From assembly GCF_015832195.1 (NCBI RefSeq), contig NC_052016.1:34121129-34185128 (forward strand): 64,000 nucleotides of DNA. The letters run 5' to 3'. The notes under the pieces are model-generated. The model worked only from the letters and a program-made list of their open reading frames with translations. It was not told where the DNA came from and made no database searches. This document shows positions 32,901 to 44,912 of the stretch, piece by piece. The DNA is from Motacilla alba alba (taxonomy: Eukaryota > Chordata > Aves > Passeriformes > Motacillidae). Made by a program: the position numbers and the translations under genes. Position 1 is the first letter of the stretch. Each line of letters starts with the position of its first letter.

Positions 32901-35900
32901 TATCTGGCACCAAAAATAACTTTCAGCCACTGTCTGGCAACCTCCTCTGAGACATGTGAAGTTCCAGCACCAGTAAATAACACAGTGGCACATGCCCTGC
33001 TTGGGGAACAGCTAACATCCCTGTCTCTGGTGACTCCTCAGGGCTTTGGGTACCAAACCTTCCTGGATTGAAGGGCTTGTCCAAGCCATTCTGCACACCA
33101 GCCAGGTGAATGTGATCGCAGTAGACTGGGTTTATGGGTCTACAGGAGCCTATCCCTCCGCAGTGGAAAATGTCACACAGCTGGCCCTCGCCATCTCACA
33201 GTTCATCAGCAAGCTCCTGGTAAGCTACTGTGCATTTCCAGTGCAGGGAACATGGCCAGGGAGCTGCTCCCAACCTGCTGTACCCAGGAGTTGGACAAGT
33301 GGATTTTTTTATTCCACATTTTTCCTTTTTCCCCTCTTTCAATCCAGGCTTGAGCATGCCACCATTTTTCTTCTTCCCTTGGAGTTTTGACATTTTCTGG
33401 AAAAAATCCCAGTTGTCAGCTGCCTCTCCAGTTCAGAACAAACCTAAAGTCTGCCTTGGGTCTTCTCAGATCCATATTCACTGGACAGTCTTCTTCTGCT
33501 GAGAAATTTTGTCCAGGAAGCTAGAGGGAGTGAGATTTGAGGCTATATTATATTTGCTCTGCGCTTCAGATAAACTTCCCAGTATGTGGAAATACCCAGA
33601 TGTGTCCACTTCTGTTCGTGCAAACCACAGCTGAACAAGACTTCAGCAATCAGGGTGATGAATCCTCATGTTAACCAGCTACATGTAAACTCTCCACGAA
33701 ATGTTTGCAGTGCTGACCAACCTTTTTAGGGCTGGGTTTGTATCGGTGGACCTGAAGAAAGGCCCCAAAAAACAGAAAGTGCAATACCCATAATTTCCTT
33801 AGGTATTTGGTTTCCCACTGCACACCTCAAAAGAAATCCTACATTAGGAAAGTTACAGAGCTGCTGTGTGGGCTGGGACAGGGTATTTCACCTTTCTGCT
33901 ACAGAAACAGTAATTTGTATTATTGTCACCCTGCAGGCCCTGGGAGTCTCAGGGACATCTATCCACATCATTGGGGTAAGCCTCGGAGCACACGTCGGGG
34001 GCCTGGTGGGGCACTTCCATGGCGGTCGCCTGGGACGGATAACAGGTATCACCACTCTCAGTCTGGGGTCCTCACCTGTCTTTTAGGAGAGAAAATGAAA
34101 GAGCAAAAAAGGGGAGTCATTCAGAGTGGTCTTTTAATTTCATAAGGGCTCACTAGATCCAAGCTTATGGGCTTCTTCCTAGATTCTGACAGCGCCTTTC
34201 CAACATCAGTCCCCTCCATGCTGTCAAAGGAACACAAGTATTTGCAAAAAGGTCCTTCCACCTCTGCTACACTCTTCAAATTGGTGCCAGCTTAGCATTG
34301 GTACAAGCTCTCATTACTAGTGAAAGCCCACAACTCTCATAAGTTTTGCTTCCAAATTATAGCATGTACATTCTTAGAATTGAAGCCTACAATGCAATTG
34401 TGGGGGGGATCGGCAGGAGTGAGCTGCTCTGAAAGAAAATGTGAGCTGAGAGCCGAGGAGACAGTAAGGTGGGCAGAGGCCTCACAGACAAGGGATGCAG
34501 CCCTGCTGTGTCTGGGCAGGAGAGCAGAGCAGGTCCAGTGACAGGAACCAGGGTCATCCACAGTCCAGTGATCACCAGGCAAGTTTGTAGTGATAAGACA
34601 AGCCCCAGAACAAGCTGGGAAGTCAAGTCAGGAGCAAGCCTGACCAACAAAGCAAAGGCCAGGTGCATAGCATCCCTACCACATAGCTCAGGCAAAGAAC
34701 AAATGCAAGAGCCTGAGCCAATGTTGGGAGGACCCAGATGAGGCTTCTTGCTGTTCTCGCCCACGAGTTGACTGTTTTCACAGCAGGCTGGTCTAATGCC
34801 ACCCAAATCAGAGCTGACCTTAAACACAGCCAGACTCCTGGGTGTGAGGAAGAGGTTCCACTGGGGGAATTGCAGAGCAAAATGGTTATAAGCTGATCCT
34901 GTTATTTAGAGGTTTTGGCCCTCAGGACCTGTTCAGCCTTCAGGAATGAAGCATGAATAAAGTCACAGAATCATTTATGTGAGAAGAAACTTTGGAAGGT
35001 CTCTCCATTCCACACTACCACCACCACCATCATCCCTCCTCAAAGTGGGGCTGCATTGTATGTCAGATTGTCAAGGGTTTTACTAAATTCTGGGTATCCC
35101 CATCGACAAAGATTCATTTTGATAAGAGGGGAATGCCACTAAGAAGGAACAGACAAAGCCTCCAGTAGTGTGGCCTCAGCTACCAGTCTGTCTCAGCCCA
35201 TGCTGGTTTGTCTCACAGAGGTATCCTCAGGAAGGGTATCACTCCAGTCTTGGCTGGGCAGTCCAGAGAAATATTGGTTCAGTTTTCACAGCTACCCATG
35301 CTGCATGAAATACAGTCATTTCTTAGCAGGAAGTGAATTTCATGCTAAGCCCTTGGCAAAGCTGTGAATCAAAGTTTACATTAGGAGAAATTTAGAGTAG
35401 CCTTTGTCCTGCACTAGAATTTTATGATAGTGATGTCTTCAGATGAACAGAACCAGACACATTTCCATGAAACCACAGTAATTAACTTCATAGTTAAGCA
35501 CTCTTCCTCTATAACTTGTCCACATGTAATAAAAGCCCTGCAGATTTATTTATTCCATTTTAACTCTGCTCTAATACAATCCCATTTCCTCATTCCTATT
35601 TCTCCTGTGATTTCATAAGCACACTGGGCATTGCAGACTCCAGTTCAGATTTAGGAACACAAAGACAGGTTGGGTTAGACCTAAAATATGCCTGATCTCA
35701 TTTCCTGCCTCCTCACAAATTCCTCACACAGGAATTTGACCACAGAGTCACAGTTTGCTGAAGTACATGTTCATATTAGGTTTCTGCCTCCTCACTAAGA
35801 ATTTTATGCCACACTAAATAACAATTTTCAGTATCTTTTAAAGCTTTTAACTACAACTTGGTCTGTAGAAGTGGGTGGGGAACCTCTCAGCTTTTTGTGC

Positions 35901-38900
35901 ATATCAAGATTAAAGAGCATTAAAGTCTTATTTTTAGCTTTTATTTACAGAAGGAACAGAAAGTAAGTTTTTCTCCTTCTTTTCCTCCTTCCCTCTCCCC
36001 TCACAAATGCAGACACGCCCATTTGTATATTGTTGATACTGCCTTCTCCACGGAGAATTAATGAGACTGAGTCCAAAGTTGTGAAACCAGCCAGCTCCAA
36101 GGTTAATTGGCACGCGGAGCAGACCTGCTTCCTAAACTATTGTTGCCTGAGGAGTGAAAAAAAGTCTTGTGTTTCTATAAAATGAGAACAGGATAAACCA
36201 CAGGAAAAGAAAATTAATCTGATTCTTGGTATTGCCAAGGATACTCTTCTGTGTTCCTTTGAATCCACAGAAGTTGCTCTAGGAGCAAGTTTTAGGCAAA
36301 AATGTAGATGATTGCTTAAGACTCAATTTTATTTATGGGGAAAGGGCTCAGAAGCCTCCTTGGTTTAAAATTGTTAGGTAGTATTAAACTTATGTAATTC
36401 CTGAGCTGGTTAATGCCTGGGGTGCTGAATTCACTGCTGATCTGCAGTGACATTTCTCAGATTGTAGTGCTAATACACACGACAGTACAATTTGGGAAGG
36501 CATTAAAAAGTTTGATTGTCTTTCACCAAAACTCCAAGAGACACTATGCACCCACTCTGTTAGCGCTATTTAAGGCTCAATCATGGCTTTACAGCATAAA
36601 ACCTTTAGTTAAAATACTGCCAAAGGGTGTGGAACAGTGGGAACAATGCAAGGAAGCTGTAGTGGAGGTTGTTTCTAGCAGAAATTATTCTGGAGCTTAA
36701 TTGCTGAGACCTGGGAATAATTAATTATATCTGCCTAGCACTATTTTTAAAGTTTTAGATAAAATAATTGGTCCAGAAATAAGAAAGAGAAGGGCTGAAG
36801 AGTACTTGTTGAGGTGTTTGATTTTGTTACAGCCCTGGATCCTGCAGGCCCAAAGTACACCAGAGCCAGCCCCGAGGAACGCCTGGATCCTGGGGACGCC
36901 CTCTTCGTGGAAGCCATTCATACTGACGCTGACAGTAAGCTGGCTTCCCTCTTCCTCAGCCTGGCCTTCTGTTCTTCCTGACATCATTATTGCTAAGGAG
37001 ACTGTAGGTCATTGTCCCTTTTTTTTGCCAAACTGCTATGAGTTCAAGTTCACTCTGAGGAAGTTTCTTGTTAAAAAAGGCTTTGATGATGAATTCATAC
37101 CCCAGAGCACTTCAAACAACAGACAGGTAGAGAGTGAGTTTATACAGAACTAGCTTGTGACTTTTACTGCCTGAAGGGAATTTATAGGTCCAGCCTCACT
37201 TTGTTTTTTCCTACCTGATGTAAGAAAATGCCACCCAGAATGCTGTTGGACAATAAGAGTCAAACCAAAAGCTGGTGCAACCACAGAGTAACTTCTCTAC
37301 AGCACTGAGGATCTACATAGGCAGAACATGGGCTAAAGAATAATGTGGTGCCTTTGAGTCACAACTTTTGCCTGGAGACCACGAAAACCTCTACCAACAC
37401 AACTCTCAATTATCCTTCACAATCCCACATTAAGGCTGTGGTCAGTTTAGTTCTACTTTACACAGAATCAAGAACTAGAGTTGCTGAGCTGGTGGCTAAG
37501 ACACAGTTTCCAATCATTCTGATGGCAGGGCCCAGAGCATTTTCTGCTCCGTGCATCAAACCTGCACATGTAGAAGCAGGAAATCTGCCCTTGATGTCTC
37601 CAGCATTAGGGCTGGCTCCAGTACCTCTAATGTTCAACCAGCTATTGGGACCTATCATCAACATGTAGGGTACAGCCTACAGAAGAGCCAAGCCTGAGAA
37701 TGAAGCGGCATTTCACCTCCTTTCAGATTTTGGGATCCGGATTCCTGTAGGCCACATCGATTATTTTATCAATGGAGGCAAAGATCAGCCAGGATGCCCC
37801 CGATTCATCTCTGCAGGTAAGAACACTCTCTGGCCAAGCAGAGAGCTTTCATGGCCATTGAGCAGACTGTGAAAATGCTGTTTGGCAAGCAGCTCTTGCT
37901 AAAGCCATGGCAGTCAGCAAAGCGAGACAAACATATTCACAGCCCACATCTCCTCTCAGCAGTACAAGAAGCAGGTGAAATTAAAATCACATACAGATCA
38001 AGTGTCTTGGCAGCACCACTGTTAAGAGATGTGATTTTGGTGATGCTTCTCTGTGACACAGAACCCTAGCTTCAGTAGAGATGACACATTGCTTGAAAGG
38101 CTCTTAGGTAGCACTAACAAAAGCTGCTTTTTGTTTTCATGCTGGAAGTTGTGTCTACTTAAAGAGACAGTTCGTACAATTACTGTTCTTTTCTTCTAGA
38201 GAAGAGGACTTTCCATAGTAAACAGTGAGTGTGGACTGAGTTAACGAGTGTGGACTCATTAACATTCAAATATGTTCTGTATGAGTCAGCTGCATTGAGG
38301 GTCAGCTTTCCTGAGATACCTATGGCACCTCATTTCCTATGGCTGGAGTTTTAGTGCAGGTGGGAGTCAAAGCTGCTGCACCCCCTTACAGAGAGCTTGA
38401 TTGATGGGACACTGACAGAAACATGACAGCCCTGTGGTCCCTCTCTTCCAAGGGACTCAGTCTGAGAGACAGAAATGCTTCTAACTTCCTGCACGACTTT
38501 TCTTGCAGTGGGATCTGGACTTGTAGCCACAGAAATGCCCTGCAAAATGTTATTAATGGGAAGGTGATCACTGCAGTAACAGTGTTCCTTCACTCCCAGT
38601 TCCTTGGGAATGAGCAAAAAGCCTGAAGCTGACAGGAAGACTCATGGCTGCTTTTCTCTGGTTGATTTTTTCCTTGCAGGCTATAGCTTCCTGATCTGCG
38701 ATCACATGCGGGCCGTACATCTCTACATCAGTGCCTTGAGCCACCCCTGTCCCATCGTGGGGTTCCCCTGTGCAAGTCATCAAGATTTTCTAAATGGTCA
38801 TTGTCTGGACTGTGCAAAACACTTCCTGTCCTCCTGTCCCAGAATAGGTACAGTACCAGCCCGGAGCAGATGACAATGTATCCCTGATGGCGTCAGTGCA

Positions 38901-41900
38901 GAGCACAGGATGTAGTCCAGATTTCTCTGAGCAGGATTTGCTTTGGATCTGTTTGGGAAGAGTGACAAACTGTTTTGTTTTCAGGCTTCTATAGATACAT
39001 TATAAAAGCTCATATATTGCCCACGATTGAACAGCAAAATCTTGAACATTTCTGATCTTTAAACATTTCCTAGGGCCCAGATATGTGTTGAAAGAGAGTT
39101 TCCAGAATTGCCATCCAGAATCAGTAGGCAATCAGCTCAAAAAAAAAAGTCTTGTTTAGCAAAGCAGCTGGAAATTTTAGTTCAAGCCTGAAGTCCTGTT
39201 CTTCTACACCACTCAGTATTGCTGAGTCATCTCTTTTTCATAAATTTCTGCCATGGTCACCCCAAAGATGAACTCTTTGGACTGGGAGAAGGTAATAGGT
39301 GCCTCTTTTAGTCTTCTGAAACTGGGCTGTGGCATGAGGAAAGGAAGTGTCCTCTGCTGTTATTTGCAGTATGGTACCAGAGGAACATAAAGAGAGGCCT
39401 TTTTTGATGTAGGTTCTCCCAGATCAGCTACCTCTCCCCCATCTCACCAAATAATTTTGCCAGCTATTCAACGATGCAGGCCATGAGTTATGGTGGTTTC
39501 CTCATTTGACCAAGGAATTCAATTTCCCTTGTCATTTACATCTGCACTGAGTTTCCTGACTTGGTAGTCTTTAGTCTTGCTCATTTTGCACAGATGCATC
39601 TGACAGCAAAGTTTGTTAGCAGAGGAATGAAAAGAAAGCCACCAAGAGGTTCTCTGGTGATGATTGCCTGGCGTAGCCAGAGGAGGTTTTCTGAAGGAAT
39701 GTTAACCTGTCAGACAACACAAACTTGCACTTGCTCTGATTTGCACTGGTGTAAGAAATGGACCTGATTTCCAAGACAGAGGAGTCAGGCAGGGTGAAAG
39801 GAGGTGACTGATATATATTATATTTCTGTTATATTTCTTACTTCTATTTCTGTTCTGTCATTCGTGGCTTTCCCTGCACTGACTTTATTTCCCCCTGCAG
39901 GCCTGCTGGAGCAGGCAGGTGTCAACACGAGCAGGCTGCCCCAAGAAGTGAAAGTTTTTTTAATGACCAGTCCTTCAGCCCCATTCTGTGGTAAGTAGCA
40001 CGAGAGAAAAAGGAGCCAGAGGGGTTTGGCCGATGAGGCAGATGCTCTGAGGAGACCAGGTAGTTACAGCGCTCTACCCCATCAGAGTCAGCTGCTGTGG
40101 GCCATGGGGTCTGAGACACACCACTGAAGAGCAATAACCCTGCACATCTCCTCCATAAAGCCCTTTCCAACAGATTTGTTAGTGTGGACACAGCCCTGAA
40201 CTAACACAGCCACATGTGTTTCAGGGCTGAAGTACAAAAGATTAAAAATGCCTGTCTCTTCACGCTGGGCTATGCAGACACACAGCACAGGGACTTGATT
40301 CTTTCTTATGTCTGTTCAATCTTTTCTGCTGGAGGGGCCAGGGAATGAGTGCAAGAGCCCTTCTTCTGTCATGGGCAGGTCCTACAGATGGTATGTGTCC
40401 TCACACCCAACATTCTTTGCTTCTTGCTCAGTCCACCACAGCCTGGTTGAGTTCCAGTTGCAGAAGAAAAGAAACAGAGTCACCAGCATTGAGGTCAGTT
40501 TCAGCAGCAACAGCACCAAGGACACAGCAAAGATCACCATGTGAGTGACAGTGCATGCTTCTGGCCTGTTTTTTCCCAGCTCCGTGAATAAGGATGTTTA
40601 TCCTAGCCCAGAAAAGCACAGCAACAGTGTATTTCCCTGAGTGATGAACCATAACCTTGTTTGTTGAGTCCCTCCACCTTTTCCTGAAATGCCTTCAAGA
40701 ATCAGGCATGTGCTGCCATTCCTCATAGACCCTGACTGGGTCCATGTCTTTCCCAAGTGCACAAAGCAGTGGGAACACCCTGGGGAGCCCCAGATGTGCA
40801 TACTTTTGTGTGGCTATGCCGGTTTCCTTTTCCACACCTGACCTGGCTCCACTTCAAACGCAGTCACTGTCAGATAGTTATTAGCCCTGCTCTGGCAGAC
40901 AGAGGTGGCTTACAGCAGGACCCAAATCCACCAGAGGCTCCAGAGGGAAGGACTTGGTGGCTTAGACATTTCTCTTGATGCCCAAGAGGGCAGCAGTTGC
41001 AAAGAGGAGACAAGTGCACCTCAGCATAGTCAGAAATGTGTTAGTACTTGCTGCCTCTGCAGTAACGCATCAATGCTCTCACTCCCATTGCAGGCAACAG
41101 CAAGGGGCAGGGGACCAAGATCCACTGTGTAGACAGAAAGATGCCTCTTGAAAGCACTGCCTTCCACCACACTGTGTCTGAATTAAAAGACCAGACTCCG
41201 CAGCTTCCACAGCTCTTGCCACCAGGGGATCTCCACACCTCAACAAGTTCCCCAGAGTCTTCCTCACTTCTTCCTACTCCTTGCCCATTGCTCTGGACTG
41301 GGAACCCCAATGCAGCTAGCACATGCTGCTGGCTGCCTCAGGAAGCAGGAAAGCAGCCTGCTAAAGAGTCCCAGCCAGCTTTCCCAGGATCACAGGGTTC
41401 CAGTGCTGGCTCCCACACAGTCCTTACTGCTAAGCCAAAATATTGTGACCTGGAGCTAATTGTGTTTCTGATTCAGTCATGGGCACCAGAAGGTAGAGGG
41501 GAGAAATGGGGAAGGGGAAGCCACACTCCAGGGTACTTTCCAGAGTGACGCAGATGCTTGGTCACAGATTTCCAGCCTGGCACCAAATTTGGGTTTGTAC
41601 TCCAGCCTGGTGGAGCTCAGTCTGTTCAACTCCTCCTGGTTTGGAAGCCAAATCTGCCTTTTCCACAGATGCAGGAGGGAAGAAATAGTAATGCCCAGGT
41701 CAGACCAGGACCCGTGCGGCACTTCCACTGGCAGTTGTCGGACACTAGGTTTGGTGGGAGTCCAGCAGGAGGCATGTGAGCGCTGGAGGGAAAGGAAGTG
41801 AGCCAGGCAGGCAATCCCGAGGCTTTGCTGTACCCTCCGGTTTTAATGAGACAGTGGAGTTGGAGCAGGGTAACCGAGCCAGAGACGCCCTGCGCCCTGC

Positions 41901-44857
41901 GGGGGGAGCAGCAGCTGTGTTTCTCTTAAATGCCTTTCTTACAAGCACAAGGCTAAACTGAAAAATTTGCTTACGGCAGTAAACCTACAGATTTGAGAGT
42001 ATAAAAATGAAGATATCCATTTTATTCCCCACTAGTAGCAAAGGGCAAGTTTCCCTGCTGTAGGCAAAGCTCAGCCTTCTAGTGCAGTCAGGCTCAGAGT
42101 ATCAAATGGGCATCTAAACATAGATTCTCACATCACAGTTCAGACACTGATCGATCAGTGACTTATCTCAGATGATCTGTCATGTATATCATCCTGCAGT
42201 TTCCCAGAAGTGCAGAGGGACTTACTTGGGAGTGTTAGCTAGTCTCAGACCTTCAGCAAAGGACTCACGTGGTTTTGTCTTGCCTCAAACTGCCCTTCTC
42301 ATCTCCTCTCCCAAATATCCATTCCAATCTTACTCCTCTCCACATGTTGTTCAGAATGCCCCAAGAGATATGTCCCCAAGCTTCAGTGGCTAACATGGGC
42401 CTGAGGAGTGAGGAGTTTGTTACACAGAACACTTCCCAGCTGCACTGCTGTGTGCTTACACATCACATGACGTCACCCCCCTTATCCAAGAAAACATACC
42501 TCTGAAGCCAGCCAAGCCTCATAAATCCATCCAAAGGTTGTGCAGGATCGGACCAAGTGTCAGTCCAGGAGTGGCTCTTTTAATAGTTAACTGCACTGTG
42601 TTCCTCTGTCCATGGACAACATGCCACAGAGAGATGGCCTCCATTTGCTATCCATTATTCACATTTATAACCACAATTTTGCCATGCTTCTTATTTTTAG
42701 CAGCTTCAAGTCAGACACAGACACACAAAACCCAGCAACTACTACTGCAGTCTGAGGGAGGGACTGGGTGTGCTGGTGTGAGTTGGCTGCTGTGAGTGCT
42801 GCTGTCAGCCCATGCCTGAGAGTCACTTTGGTTAGCAGAATTGTAGGTTCTTCCTGACCCTTTTGTCACCTCTTCCCTTTCCCTGCCATCATATTTCTGA
42901 TCAGTCACACAGGTGGTTCTGGGACTGTGCTAAGCCAGCTGCACACGTCATTCTTCACGAGTACAAGGAAATCAATAATCTCCATGCTCTAGGAGATGCC
43001 AAATAGATCAAGTGCAAGGCCCCCTGGATGGACTCCAGAGAAGGGACTCAAAATACCTGGGCAGCACAGATCCGTGGCACACAACTCACTGGGCTCTGGT
43101 CTTTGGCTCATTACCAAACCTCTGTCACTTCTCAGTTCACATTGTCTGGGTGCGAGCATAGGGACGGACAAAGGTCTCTCTATCCACATCCCACCTTCAA
43201 CATGATCAAAAGCAAGTAGCCACAGAAGAGTATTTTAAAAAATCCCTATGTAAGCATGTAGGAATACTTCTCCAAAGGGTTCTCCTGTGTCTAGTTATAT
43301 CTCAGGGACTTTCAGTGCCAAAGATGAGATCATTATCCTTACTAGCTTTTGTATTCCAAAACCTGTCCAGTCCCCCTCCCCTGACTTGTACAGTCATATA
43401 AACTTCCTGGCATTCACAACATCCCAAAGCAAGGATTTTAACAGCTTGAAAGGAGTGGTACTCTGTGCAGTGGGCATTCTTTTTGAGCCTGACACCTCTT
43501 AGCTTTCTTTGAGGACTCCAGTTTGTGTACTGATGCCCACTGGTCCCCATCCATGCATTCACCATTTTGGATGTTGACTTATCTACTACTTACCTCTCTG
43601 TGGCAAGATGAACAGTGTTTCAATCAATATGCAACAGTAAGAAGAGTTGGTGATTGAAGGAAAACTATTTATACAGCAATATTCCTGAATACAGAGATAA
43701 AACATGGAGGGACAGCCTGTAAAACGCTCATGCAATGCCTTGTTTTGACAGACGAGTCTTCTCACTTCATTTTGTTATGTGAGGGCTTCACAATAATACT
43801 GCAGATTCCTCCAGTGTTTCCATGGATGTGCATGTTGACTGTATCTGCAGACTGACAGAACACATCCCTCACATCTCTCATCCTGCCTTGCAGACCCAAG
43901 GACCAGGAGACAGGCAAACGGCTGCTGGCCCACCGAGTTCCCCTCTGCCAGATAAACAGTGTGACCCTGAAGTATATCCCCAATAACCTTTTTTGGAGAA
44001 AGGATGAGCCATCCATTGTTGGCAAGTTCTGTGTAGCACCACTGCCTCTCAATAGCAGGTAAGCCTCAGGAATGTCATACAGGGATGCACTGAGCCTATG
44101 GATGCAGCCTGTGGTTTGAAGCAATGTGTTTTTCCTCCTATTTAGGGAAACACTTAAAGAGGTCTTTCCCATCACCTCTGTATCGCTATGTAACTAATTT
44201 TGTATTTTTGAAAGAGAAAAGCTACAAAGGTAGTTTTCTAGGAGTTTTTTAAAATTCTTCCCCCAGGATAAAAAAGTTGTGCCGTGGAAGGAATAGGGCT
44301 GCAACTCACATCACCTTGAAGATACTTAAGTCTCAAACCATGGCAAAAGCTTATACTAACTAGAATTTATTCTTTTGTCCTTGTTTGCCCTATCCATCTT
44401 CCCCTGTCTACAATAGGTCCCCATCTAAAACATGACAGGTGAACATTTTTTAAGATGACACAACAGAAGACCAATAACATATTTCTGTGTCTTATTCAGC
44501 ATTCAGCAAGGTTTATAAAGCACTAAGGCTACAGACAACCATTATGGCATTTTCTAGGTCAGACATGGTAGAGTATATGCCTTCAGCCATAGTTACCTTT
44601 CCTAGAGTAAAAGCAGTCAAGTCCTTCTCATCCTGAGAGAGATAATTATCTGCTCCACAATACAATATTCTTGGCAGGAGTCTTGCAGATCCAAAGTTCT
44701 TGCAGGCAGGACAAAACAGCTGGGTTTATACTGACACATTAAACTGTCCATCCACATTGCTTCTGAAATGCTGGCTCAAGGCTGAAGCAAGCTAGCGGAT
44801 ACTTCAAAGCAGGTTCAAATTCTGTTTTGATAGACAGTAAGGAGGGTGAAGTTCTAG

Positions 44858-44912
<55 letters not shown>

